A stretch of 64,000 nt of DNA from Bradyrhizobium sp. CCBAU 53340 (GTDB lineage Bacteria > Pseudomonadota > Alphaproteobacteria > Rhizobiales > Xanthobacteraceae), in NCBI RefSeq assembly GCF_015291645.1, contig NZ_CP030056.1, positions 915,293 to 979,292 on the forward strand, read 5' to 3'. This document shows positions 56,342-64,000 of the stretch, piece by piece; within the stretch, counting starts at the first letter, position 1; each line of letters begins with the position of its first letter. Made by a program: the position numbers and the translations under genes. The notes under the pieces are model-generated. The model saw only the letters and a list, made by a program, of their open reading frames with translations. It was not told the origin of the DNA and did not search any database.

Positions 56342-57120
56342 GGATCTCAGAAATTCAACCGGTTTTGGCGGATTAACGAATTCGACGTGATTGGTGCATC
56401 GGCCACGTGTGGAGATCAGACAGTTGGCACCAAGAAAGACGATCATGTTATGAAGCCGGTTGATCGGGCGGTCTCGTTGATCATCAGGCTTTGAGGCCGA
56501 GATGCTATAACGTCCCGCTCGCCGTCGCCGGCGGCATCTCCATCAGGTAAGGCATTAAGACATTTCTCCCTGCCAAGCGCAGGCGGCGATGTGCCTAGAT
56601 CGGATCAAACACGACCTGGAATGTTAAGCGTGCTGAAGCGATTAGAGCGTCAAGGCAAATCCGCCAAGTCTGCTAAGCCCTCAGCGTCATCGAGCACTTT
56701 CCCGCTGAGCGGGCAAAGGGCAAGCCTCGAGCGGTCGCCCTTGGTCTCATTCGTTCTGCCCTATTGCGCATCTCAGTGCGGCGTGTGCCTTCTCGTCGAC
56801 ATCATCTCGTTCTGTCCCGGTGTTAAGAAAGTCGACAAGTTCAGCGTCGGCTGTTGGAACCGGACGGCCGCCTATCGAACTGTTGCGACGACGTGCCGCA
56901 TTTGGGGCTGCTCTCGAAGCACCGGTCGAGTCCAGCCAAACATAAAGCGGGCCATGGTGAAAACCGGCGAAGCAAAGTCGTCGGATGTGGGTAAGGAGCT
57001 CGAACATGCTGGCAAAGCTTGCGAGCCCCTACCGGTTTGGAGTGGAGACCCAACCGCACGAGGGCTGCGCAAGCTCGTCTAGCCACGCAGTTGTGAGCCG
57101 AGAGCCCCAAGTCACTCTGA
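56342..57120. other. Gap between the nopC promoter and nopX, no gene recognised
   Basis: About 780 bases. Frames at 56591-57082 (plus) and 56747-57007 (minus) encode Ser/Arg-rich text without any domain or tts box and are not called. Confidence 0.4.
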
Positions 57121-58914
57121 CTAGCTGTAAACGCCTGCAGCTTGCATGTCCGCGGACTCAATCCGCTCCTTTAGGGAGTTCAAATAGTCCTCCGCGTAAG
57201 ATTGTGCCATCGAGACCGGAAGGTTGACGCCGGCCGTCGCGGCTTCTTGAATTGCCTGCTTCGTCAAGCCTTCGCGCATGGCTAGTTTGACCTCCGGGCC
57301 GCCGATACAACCCACCGCCTGTGCCGCAAGATTGAGTCCCGCTTCTTCCAGCGCCTGCTTTATGTTGCCGCCTGTGATGGCTGTGTGCAGAAGATTTGCT
57401 GCTTGCGCCTCGCTCTCGAGTATCATTGACGCGAGATCGGTCAATTCCCCCAAACCTGGAATGAAGCCGAGTACACCAACTGCCGTCGCAGCCCAGTCAA
57501 GCACGTTGGAGCCCACCTTGAGCACTTCATCAAAGGCGTGCATGAAGGCACCTCCGTTTTTCTTGGGTGACTTGACGTCCGGCTGGTCCGCCACGCCCGT
57601 CATCATGTCCTTGACGGCCGCCTGGTCGGCAGCCGGCTGAACAGCGTGCTGCTTCAATTGGTGAGCGGTGCGGTTCGCGCCGGACATGTTGCTGAAGAAA
57701 TGGGTGAAATCGTTACTGCTGATGTTGCCGGAATCGACCGTATGGCCGCCGCCGAAGTCGAAGAACTTGTGGTGGGTCTTGTAGCCTGTGATCGAGTTGT
57801 TCAGCAATCCGAACAAGAGAGGATCCGACAACAGCTGGGAGGCCGCCTTTCGCACGTCCGGGGCGAGACTCTTGTCATCGACCATACTAGTGAGCGTCTC
57901 CCGGGTCAGGTCACCCTTCCCGAAAAAAGCCGCTTGGTTCTTATTGATCGTACCTAGCGTATCCAACTCGGCATGCGTGAGGTTCATCGATGACGAAGCC
58001 ATCTGCAAGAAGTCCTCTTTGTGGACCTTATCTACCGAGCCGCCATACAACTGTTTCCATTCCTCTGGATGATTGAGGAAGTATCTCGCGGCTGCGAGAA
58101 CCTGAGGTGGGCATTTACCCGTTTTAGCCTCGCCATCAACGATCTGCCTGAAATCCGCGAGGCTCAGGTTCTTGGGCAAATTATCAGAATAGCGATAGAG
58201 CTCACGCAGTGCGTCGGTCTGGGTCATAACGCAGGGCTGGCCGTTTCCGGTGCCGTCCGACGGAACGTAGTTATGCTCGTAGCGCCGCGCCTGCTGCTCC
58301 TGGAATGCAGCCACTTGTGAGTGATGATCGGAGAAGCCGGAGAGATCTCCTGCCTTGATTGTCCCCCCGCAGCGGCCATCGCCTTGTGAGCCTATCGCAT
58401 AGAAGAGCTCCGGATCCTGCTGCAATGCTTCGATCGCCGTCTTCAGATCCGGCGGTGTGGAGGGGTCCGTCGCCAAATCTACGAGCGACTTCCAATCTAG
58501 GGGGCATTTATCTTTATGACGGTTCAGCACCGACACAATCTGCAACTCGGTGTCAGTCAGAGTGCCACTGTTCCATGTAATCCGTGAGCTGGGTACTGGC
58601 GCCGCTGCAATCGCAGTGGAGGCCGCAGCAGAGGTTGACTGCGGGGGCTGGCTATACGCTTCTGCGTCCAATGCAGCCCTAACGTCGGGTGGCACGATAT
58701 TCCCCGTCAGCTGTATGAGCTCCTCCGTCAGGTTCTTAGTCGACTCCGAGGCCGAATCCTGTGGTGCGGAATGATCGCCGGTCGTGTCATTTAAGGCGTA
58801 GCTCGCAAGCACCGCCTCGAAACTTGACAGCTCTTGCGCCGGAGTGAGCCCGGGGGCAAGCCCGGACAAAGCCACGTTCGAGTTGGCGGCGAGGGATAGG
58901 TTGTTGACTGACAT
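57121..58914 (-). CDS. nopX: T3SS translocator NopX (NolX, HrpF-like)
   Basis: A 597-aa secreted protein of the NolX/HrpF family. It starts MSVNNLSLAANSNVALSGLA (ATG 58914, AGGA upstream). It contains repeat-like acidic segments such as RITWNSGTLTDTELQIVSVL and QMASSSMNLTHAELDTLGTI, and a hydrophobic C-terminal region (AATAVGVLGFIPGLGELTDL) that could insert in host membranes. Family size is about 596 aa. It forms a translocation pore delivering effectors into the legume cell. A perfect tts box is about 205 bases upstream. Confidence 0.92.
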   Translation of the reverse strand: MSVNNLSLAANSNVALSGLAPGLTPAQELSSFEAVLASYALNDTTGDHSAPQDSASESTKNLTEELIQLTGNIVPPDVRAALDAEAYSQPPQSTSAAASTAIAAAPVPSSRITWNSGTLTDTELQIVSVLNRHKDKCPLDWKSLVDLATDPSTPPDLKTAIEALQQDPELFYAIGSQGDGRCGGTIKAGDLSGFSDHHSQVAAFQEQQARRYEHNYVPSDGTGNGQPCVMTQTDALRELYRYSDNLPKNLSLADFRQIVDGEAKTGKCPPQVLAAARYFLNHPEEWKQLYGGSVDKVHKEDFLQMASSSMNLTHAELDTLGTINKNQAAFFGKGDLTRETLTSMVDDKSLAPDVRKAASQLLSDPLLFGLLNNSITGYKTHHKFFDFGGGHTVDSGNISSNDFTHFFSNMSGANRTAHQLKQHAVQPAADQAAVKDMMTGVADQPDVKSPKKNGGAFMHAFDEVLKVGSNVLDWAATAVGVLGFIPGLGELTDLASMILESEAQAANLLHTAITGGNIKQALEEAGLNLAAQAVGCIGGPEVKLAMREGLTKQAIQEAATAGVNLPVSMAQSYAEDYLNSLKERIESADMQAAGVYS

Positions 58915-59115
58915 TATACATCCTGTGCTGTGAGATTGCGCCACCGTCCTGTCACACCGTGCAGCCCGAGTTCGCGACGAACACCAAGTGTTGATGGGCA
59001 GATCCAACAACTCCTGGCGGCTGCTCCCGGCGGCTGAGTGAGCGTCCAGTGCTCAGGTCCCGATCAACAGGCTCATTGCCTGCTAGATATTCACCCCCTT
59101 TTATAGTAGCGGGAG

Positions 59116-59523
59116 TTAGCTTTCGAGAAGCTGACGGCGCTCAGCGGAATGCGCGAACGGACATGAATGCGGTGTTGCGCAATACCCGCATCCCCCCAAA
59201 AGTGTCTGCCACTCCGTCGCGTCCTCACGCGGCAGATGGCAAAAATGGGAACTCGGGCCTGCAATCCGCGGAAGATCGGCGCGGGTTCGTGCAACAAAAT
59301 TAAATGATACTGCCGCGTCGTCTGGCGATGGCGAGTGGGCGCGCTTACGGCCCGTTACGAGAGGGTTAGCGTCTGCTCCGTCAGCGCCATGAAGCATTAT
59401 GGGATCAGTCACCGTTTGCCGGCAAATGTACTCAAACGGTTGAGATCGTCGATCGTTGAGTGGAGCTAAAGCCGTAGCCAGCGCAAGAATGATGCTGCCC
59501 ACCTTTCCAGTTGAAGGCATCAC
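59116..59523 (-). CDS. Hypothetical ORF behind a tts-like box
   Basis: A 135-aa frame (MMPSTGKVGSIILALATALA at the N-terminus) on the same strand as nopX and nolW. It has no recognised domain, its 3' end overlaps the nopX tts box, and base composition is not distinctive. A degenerate tts box (59558-59575) lies 35 bases upstream. It could be a small effector gene or a remnant; I give low weight. Confidence 0.25.
   Translation of the reverse strand: MMPSTGKVGSIILALATALAPLNDRRSQPFEYICRQTVTDPIMLHGADGADANPLVTGRKRAHSPSPDDAAVSFNFVARTRADLPRIAGPSSHFCHLPREDATEWQTLLGGCGYCATPHSCPFAHSAERRQLLES
59118..59135 (-). promoter_or_regulatory. tts box of nopX
   Basis: The complement is GTCAGCTTCTCGAAAGCT, a perfect tts core. 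It lies about 205 bases before the nopX start. Confidence 0.9.
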
Positions 59524-59557
59524 CGTCTAGGTCTCGGGCTCTCATGCCGACAGCATC

Positions 59558-59575
59558 AGCTTTCAACATGCTCAC
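59558..59575 (-). promoter_or_regulatory. Degenerate tts-like box
   Basis: The complement GTGAGCATGTTGAAAGCT agrees with GTCAGCTTnTCGAAAGCT at about 14 of 18 positions. It lies between nolW and the ORF at 59116-59523. Confidence 0.35.
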
Positions 59576-59629
59576 AAAGAAAGCCGCGACCGCATTGAGC
59601 GCCGTTGTAAGCGACTTTTGCTGTCCAAT

Positions 59630-60301
59630 TCATCTCTGGCTTGGGCCGGGCGCGTGAGCCACGTTATCTTGATGCGTCGCCTCGGGCAAAACAGGTCCCT
59701 CCGGTCGTCCATCACGAATAACCGTACTTGAGGAGCCCCGAAACAACATCAAGACCGACGCGGGCGCCGGCTTTGCGGTTGTCGTAAGAGTTCGTCGCGC
59801 CTGGGCCTCCGCCACTAGGCCGTTGAGCATTTGGTCGACGAGCGCGATGAAGCGAGGCGGACCAGAAGCGAAGACCAGTCCATCTTCCGGTGCGGCTCTC
59901 ACGACGTAGCGTTCATCGGAAATTTTGAGTGCATCGAGTGCCGCCTTGAATGCATCGAAAGTGACCGGGTTTAAGACAAGCAGGCGACTTTCCGCCTCGT
60001 GCGCGTCGGATACGTACAGCACCAGCCCGTCATAGTACCACTGAAGATTATAAAGAGTGGTCACGCGTTCGAGGAAATCTCGCGGCGCGAGATCCGGCAT
60101 GCGCCCGCGAATCCGCCCCTTTACATGGGTGCTGACATTGATTCGAATATTCAAATTGTTGCCGAACTCCTGCAGTGCGGCCGCGAGATCCTGATCCAGA
60201 ACTGTGTAAGTATAAGGCGTGGATGGCAGCTCTAGAGTGGCGCCGAGCGCCCTAACCGCGCTCAAGGAGATGAAAACACCAACAATTAGAATGTTCTTCA
60301 A
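59630..60301 (-). CDS. nolW: T3SS secretin N-terminal subunit RhcC1 (NolW)
   Basis: A 223-aa exported protein: signal peptide MKNILIVGVFISLSAVRALG, then secretin N0/N1 domains (YTYTVLDQDLAAALQEFGNN, LAPRDFLERVTTLYNLQWYY, DALKISDERYVVRAAPEDGL). Rhizobial T3SS secretins are split: this is the periplasmic N-terminal piece (RhcC1), while the pore-forming part (RhcC2) is coded elsewhere. It is divergent from nopB with about 207 bases between. Confidence 0.88.
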   Translation of the reverse strand: MKNILIVGVFISLSAVRALGATLELPSTPYTYTVLDQDLAAALQEFGNNLNIRINVSTHVKGRIRGRMPDLAPRDFLERVTTLYNLQWYYDGLVLYVSDAHEAESRLLVLNPVTFDAFKAALDALKISDERYVVRAAPEDGLVFASGPPRFIALVDQMLNGLVAEAQARRTLTTTAKPAPASVLMLFRGSSSTVIRDGRPEGPVLPEATHQDNVAHAPGPSQR

Positions 60302-60433
60302 CGTGTGCAGCCTCGTGGTGTGGTTGAGTATTCCAGGCGGTCATGCGCTGGTACTCTTCCAAAGTTGGAAGACGAACTTCGTCGCAAATTGGAAGCCAAT
60401 CGTGATTTTTGGATGACGTAGCTCTTGATCCAC

Positions 60434-60451
60434 GTCAGGTTTTGGTCAGCT
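60434..60451 (+). promoter_or_regulatory. tts box of the nopB-rhcN operon
   Basis: GTCAGGTTTTGGTCAGCT agrees with the tts core at about 14 of 18 positions (GTCAG and AGCT ends intact). It is about 58 bases before nopB on the same strand. Confidence 0.7.
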
Positions 60452-60508
60452 CGGCTCGCTAGGGTGCCGAGCCGTTCCCGGCAACGACAGCTAATAGACG
60501 CGAGAGCA

Positions 60509-61024
60509 ATGATTCCTTCCGTGATGTTTGGCGCGATGCCGATCTCTGCCAACCTCGGCGAGTGTCTCACCGAGGGGTGTTCATCGGCGCCGGGCAACTT
60601 TCATGAGCATCTTGCAAAGGCGGCATCGAAACAAGGCGCCGCCTCTTTGGTGGCCGACAGCGCGTTGGCGCCACCTGTACCGGAGGTTCAGCGTGCAGTC
60701 GCGCAGACAGGTCCACTGGGCGATCGCATTCTGCAGAATCTTTTTGGAGCGCACTTAGGCAAACCATATCCTTCGACCGGACTCCCTTCGATCGGCGAGC
60801 CGGGCCCTTCGAAGAGCGTCCAGCTTGGGCCCGCCGCGCGGCCTATCTCGCGCTTGGACGGAGTCGATGTCCATGTTATCGGAAAACCAGAAGGTGCCGA
60901 CAATTTCGAGTCGACGTTGCAGAATCTGCGGGATGTTTACAACGGCGTCATTCAGGTTTCGCTCATCTCCAAGAGTGCTGGCGCCGTCGGTTCATCTCTG
61001 AATAAGCTGCTATCAGCGGGCTGA
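60509..61024 (+). CDS. nopB: T3SS secreted protein NopB (NolB)
   Basis: A 171-aa secreted protein, MIPSVMFGAMPISANLGECL at the start (ATG 60509) with a helical C-terminal region (NFESTLQNLRDVYNGVIQVS, LISKSAGAVGSSLNKLLSAG) that resembles SctI/inner-rod proteins. Rhizobial NopB is a surface-appendage or rod component needed for secretion. It is first in the operon and 10 bases before rhcJ. Confidence 0.85.
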   Translation: MIPSVMFGAMPISANLGECLTEGCSSAPGNFHEHLAKAASKQGAASLVADSALAPPVPEVQRAVAQTGPLGDRILQNLFGAHLGKPYPSTGLPSIGEPGPSKSVQLGPAARPISRLDGVDVHVIGKPEGADNFESTLQNLRDVYNGVIQVSLISKSAGAVGSSLNKLLSAG

Positions 61025-61034
61025 GCGGCGGTTG

Positions 61035-61901
61035 ATGGTTCTTTTCGCGCAAAGAAAGATCGGTCGCGGCGCGACTTCTGGAAGGCAGGTGCATGCCGTT
61101 CTCCTATTGCCGCTTGTGCTGTTGCTAGCCGGCTGCAAGGCCGATCTCTATACGAAAGTTCAGGAGCGTGAAGCCAACGAGATGCTTGCCCTTCTCCTTA
61201 GTAAGGGTGTCGATGCAGTCCGTGTTGTCGCTAAGGACGGTAGCAGCACGATTCAGGTCGAAGAAAAGCAATTGGCCGTTTCGATAGAACTGCTGAATGG
61301 CCAGGGCTTGCCGCGCCAGGTGTTTAAGAATCTTGGGGAGGTGTTCAAGGGATCCGGCCTGGTTGCGTCCCCAGTTGAGGAGCGCGCTCGTTACGTTTAT
61401 GCCCTAAGCGAAGAATTGTCGCGCACAATCAATGATATCGATGGGGTTCTCTCCGCCCGGGTTCATGTTGTCTTGCCGAAGAACGACCTTTTGCGACAGG
61501 ATGCGACCCCGTCCTCGGCGTCGGTCTTCATTCGACATGGTTCCAATGCGAACCTCTCAGCCTTGTTGCCCCAAATCAAGATGCTCGTCGCCAATGGCAT
61601 TGAAGGACTATCATACGACAAGGTGGCCGTCGTTTTCGTGCCGGTTGAGCGAGCGCAGCATGAGATGTTCTCTGCACCAGCAGCTGCTTCGATCCACCCG
61701 ACCAAGTTCACGTCAGCCACCTTTCTTGCGATCGTGGTCGGGGGTGTCGGCGCCGCGGTCGGCATTCTATCTTACGTGCTGCTGAGCACACGTGTGCGCC
61801 AGCTAGGTCAATTCTGGCGGAAAGTGCCGAATATTGACACAGCGGCGAGTATGCCCGCCGTCCTAGCCGCTGGCAAAAAGCGGAACTCCGATGCGAGATA
61901 G
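61035..61901 (+). CDS. rhcJ: T3SS inner-ring lipoprotein SctJ (RhcJ, NolT)
   Basis: A 288-aa lipoprotein with lipobox LVLLLAGCKADLY, then the YscJ/FliF ring domain: KVQEREANEMLALLLSKGVD, LNGQGLPRQVFKNLGEVFKG, RYVYALSEELSRTINDIDGV and SARVHVVLPKNDLLRQDATP. A C-terminal membrane helix lies at FLAIVVGGVGAAVGILSYVL. ATG 61035 is preferred over TTG 61032. It forms the inner-membrane ring with SctD. The last 11 bases overlap nolU. Confidence 0.92.
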   Translation: MVLFAQRKIGRGATSGRQVHAVLLLPLVLLLAGCKADLYTKVQEREANEMLALLLSKGVDAVRVVAKDGSSTIQVEEKQLAVSIELLNGQGLPRQVFKNLGEVFKGSGLVASPVEERARYVYALSEELSRTINDIDGVLSARVHVVLPKNDLLRQDATPSSASVFIRHGSNANLSALLPQIKMLVANGIEGLSYDKVAVVFVPVERAQHEMFSAPAAASIHPTKFTSATFLAIVVGGVGAAVGILSYVLLSTRVRQLGQFWRKVPNIDTAASMPAVLAAGKKRNSDAR

Positions 61902-62544
61902 GCCGAATGCAATGTCCGCAACGATGACATCCAACGAACCAAATCATTTGCTCAACCAACATTCCGGTCGGCCGCGGGAGCTTGCTGCGATAATCCATCC
62001 AAGCCGTTTTGCTGAACGTCTTGATGCGTCGCTGGCGGCGTCTACAGTGCTGCAACTGCAGAAAACTCCCAGACTACAGGAAAGACTAGTCGAACTGCTC
62101 CTAGGCAGTGAACTGGTCTTGAAGGGAAGTAGCTGGGGAAGGGGCGCTTTGCTTGGGCATGATCCGCATCGTGCGGCATTGCTCGCTGGCGGCATTTGGC
62201 ATGCCCGTTCGGTACTGAAGCTGGTGTCAAAGCATGATCTTGCTCCACTGATCGGAAATATTGGTGCGGAAGCACATGCTTTCGCTATCCGACATGTATC
62301 CAGCGCCGTCGAAACCCAATTGATTGTCGATCCGGAGCAACTTTCGCAGCGGATTGCACATGACGGATATGCCTGCCTTGGCGCTTTCCTCAAGCGAGCC
62401 TCAGAACTCGACCGTACGCGCGTGCTTCTCTGCTTGCCTGTCGGGACTGCCGCGGAGAGTCCAGCCGCCGAACATCACAAAGCCGCGGGCCAATTGATGT
62501 CTTTGGTGATGACCCATTTGGCCGCAGAGACACGGCCGGCATGA
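61891..62544 (+). CDS. nolU: T3SS sorting-platform protein NolU (SctK-like)
   Basis: A 217-aa cytoplasmic protein; IIHPSRFAERLDASLAASTV, LGHDPHRAALLAGGIWHARS and LQLQKTPRLQERLVELLLGS are typical of NolU. It links the SctQ sorting platform to the rings. It starts within the end of rhcJ and ends in ATGA overlap with nolV, so it is translationally coupled on both sides. Confidence 0.87.
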   Translation: MRDRPNAMSATMTSNEPNHLLNQHSGRPRELAAIIHPSRFAERLDASLAASTVLQLQKTPRLQERLVELLLGSELVLKGSSWGRGALLGHDPHRAALLAGGIWHARSVLKLVSKHDLAPLIGNIGAEAHAFAIRHVSSAVETQLIVDPEQLSQRIAHDGYACLGAFLKRASELDRTRVLLCLPVGTAAESPAAEHHKAAGQLMSLVMTHLAAETRPA

Positions 62545-63164
62545 CCGCGGGTGAGCCAGCATTGCCAGAACGCCCGCAGATACGTCCGGTGGGTCCAGTC
62601 ATACCAGCCTCGGAACTTGGGATCTGGTGCGATGTGGTACAGACGCGCGCGCTAGCTCAGCGGTATCTACAGCAGGTTCGCAACTGGGCAAGGAACGCTT
62701 ATCATCGCGAGCAGGCGCGCGGGCACTCCGAAGGCCTGAAGACAGGCTCGGACGAAATGGCGCGGCTGGTTGCTCGAGCTGCTTCTGAGCTGGCGCGGCG
62801 AAAAGCCGTGCTGGAACAGGAGCTGCCACAACTTGTCATTGAGGTCCTGAACGACTTGGTGGGCTCGTTCGATCCGGGCGAGATGTTAGTGAGGTCGGTT
62901 CGTCACGCTATCGAGCAAAGATATGGCGGTGCGGAATTGCGCCTTCATGTGTCTCCTGTGAACGTCGATGCCATGACATGCGAGTTCGCGTCATTCCATG
63001 GAACGCATGGGCGTCCGAAGGTCAGAATTGATCCGGACCCGGCTCTAACGCCGGACCAATGCGTTTTGTGGAGTGAGTTTGGTAATGTCGATCTAGGACT
63101 TGCCGCGCAGCTCCGCACACTGCGCCTCGCCCTTGCTCCGCCTGTTCAGGAGGACGAACAATGA
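62541..63164 (+). CDS. nolV: T3SS ATPase stator/regulator NolV (SctL)
   Basis: A 207-aa protein of the SctL/FliH group: the N-terminal region LAQRYLQQVRNWARNAYHRE and a coiled coil through HSEGLKTGSDEMARLVARAA, with PQLVIEVLNDLVGSFDPGEM in the C-terminal domain. SctL dimers bind and control the ATPase SctN encoded next. The stop overlaps the rhcN start by four bases. Confidence 0.87.
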   Translation: MTAGEPALPERPQIRPVGPVIPASELGIWCDVVQTRALAQRYLQQVRNWARNAYHREQARGHSEGLKTGSDEMARLVARAASELARRKAVLEQELPQLVIEVLNDLVGSFDPGEMLVRSVRHAIEQRYGGAELRLHVSPVNVDAMTCEFASFHGTHGRPKVRIDPDPALTPDQCVLWSEFGNVDLGLAAQLRTLRLALAPPVQEDEQ

Positions 63165-64000
63165 CTTCCCAAAGGCCAAGCTATGGCAATGCGGCTGCTG
63201 AAGGCGCGGTGCACGCAGCATTATCATCTCTGAAATCTACGGCAAAGCATGTCGATACGCGTGCTGTGCGCGGACGAGTCACCCGAGCCGTCGGCACCTT
63301 GGTCCATGCCGTGCTGCCCGGGGCCCACGTTGGGGAGCTGTGCCTATTGCAGGATCACAGTACGGGATGGTCACTTGATGCGGAGGTGGTCGGTCTGCTG
63401 CCGGATGGAGTATTGCTCACGCCAATCGGCGACATGGTAGGCATGTCTAGCCGTGCGGAAGTGGTTCCGACCGGGCGAATGCAGGAAGTTGCGGTCGGTG
63501 CCGATTTGCTGGGCCGCGTCATCGATAGCTTCGGCCGTCCGCTCGACGGGAAGGGGCCAATAAAGACGACCCACACTCGTCCCCTACGCGGCAGGGCACC
63601 CAACCCAATGAGGCGGCGGGGGATCGAGCAGCCTTTTCCGCTCGGCGTCCGCGTGCTCGACGGACTTCTGACGTGTGGCGAAGGCCAACGGATCGGAATC
63701 TATGGAGACGCTGGTTGCGGCAAGTCGACGCTGATGTCGCAGATTGTTAAAGGCGCGGACGCTGAGGTCACCGTCGTTGCGCTTATAGGAGAGCGCGGAC
63801 GTGAGGTGCGTGAATTCATCGAGCGCCATATTGGCAATGCCATCGATCGGACGATCGCTGTCGTTGAGACCTCCGACCGGTCGGCAATGGAGCGCGCGCA
63901 ATGTGCTCATACGGCGACGGCACTCGCCGAGTACTTTCGTGATCAGGGACAGCGGGTCGTTCTCATGATGGATTCGTTGACGCGCTTCAGCCGCGCGATG
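63161..64000 (+). CDS. rhcN: T3SS ATPase SctN (RhcN), partial
   Basis: The first 280 codons of the F1-type ATPase that unfolds and releases secretion substrates. The regulatory N-domain includes RGRVTRAVGTLVHAVLPGAH. The Walker A loop is GDAGCGKST at residues 182-190. Next come the conserved ALIGERGREVREFIERH and the Walker B-like VVLMMDSLTRFSRAM at the window edge. The gene continues beyond 64000. ATG 63161 overlaps the nolV stop. Confidence 0.93.
   Translation, partial: MTSQRPSYGNAAAEGAVHAALSSLKSTAKHVDTRAVRGRVTRAVGTLVHAVLPGAHVGELCLLQDHSTGWSLDAEVVGLLPDGVLLTPIGDMVGMSSRAEVVPTGRMQEVAVGADLLGRVIDSFGRPLDGKGPIKTTHTRPLRGRAPNPMRRRGIEQPFPLGVRVLDGLLTCGEGQRIGIYGDAGCGKSTLMSQIVKGADAEVTVVALIGERGREVREFIERHIGNAIDRTIAVVETSDRSAMERAQCAHTATALAEYFRDQGQRVVLMMDSLTRFSRAM

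Noticed and set aside
56591..57082. Plus-strand ORF of 163 codons between nopC and nopX
   Set aside because: Considered as a possible effector, but no tts box lies before it on the plus strand and no domain was seen.

Overview
The window reads as accessory DNA from a nodulating alphaproteobacterium, a rhizobium most like Bradyrhizobium (Mesorhizobium or Sinorhizobium are not excluded). The grounds are a rhizobial type III secretion (T3SS) cluster with tts boxes at the right end, high-GC coding sequence, rhizopine-type (moc-like) catabolic genes, and dense insertion sequences, group II introns and gene remnants, as in a symbiosis island. No rRNA, tRNA or CRISPR array was seen.

Region 1 (about 0-16 kb) is catabolic. 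It holds a class III CoA-transferase, a decayed aldehyde dehydrogenase, a MocR/GntR-aminotransferase regulator, a fumarylacetoacetate-hydrolase-fold enzyme, an MFS carrier and a GH88 unsaturated glucuronyl hydrolase. Several of these share an AT-rich upstream motif (TATCCCA..TT....ATTGATATA) that is a good candidate operator for the MocR protein. Next comes a long minus-strand operon: a PfkB sugar kinase, a PanB-like enzyme, a di-iron hydroxylase, a Rieske ferredoxin, a TIM-barrel isomerase and a ferredoxin reductase. It diverges from an AraC regulator, and the hydroxylase/ferredoxin/reductase trio resembles MocD/E/F.

Region 2 (about 17-36 kb) pairs an amidase with a five-gene amide/urea-type ABC importer. 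A second operon follows: UPF0261 protein, PEP-hydrolase-like TIM barrel, flavoprotein, pyruvate kinase, then a PAS-PAS-HTH regulator. Both operons carry the same direct repeat (TACCCAATnTTACCCA) upstream, so they probably form one regulon. Between them sits a complete IS66 element (23707-30100) with matching terminal repeats and a perfect 8-bp target duplication. Its tnpB and tnpC genes are each interrupted by a full-length group II intron with its own reverse transcriptase/maturase. Removing both introns restores a standard IS66 of about 2.6 kb with open tnpB and tnpC frames.

Region 3 (about 36.8-49 kb) is a graveyard of mobile DNA and decayed genes: enoyl-CoA hydratase and aldehyde dehydrogenase remnants, an intact CidA/LrgA-LrgB pair, an IS21 element carrying an IS110-family transposase, a nonsense-mutated IS630, a decayed DNA methylase, a frameshifted serine recombinase module, and the 3' half of another group II intron.

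Region 4 (about 49-64 kb) is the T3SS locus. It contains a NopP-like effector with a candidate tts box, then a minus-strand operon nopC-nopA-sctD-unknown-TPR-rhcV behind a perfect tts box. nopX has its own perfect tts box. nolW/rhcC1 is divergent from nopB-rhcJ-nolU-nolV-rhcN, which has a tts box before nopB and runs off the right edge inside rhcN.
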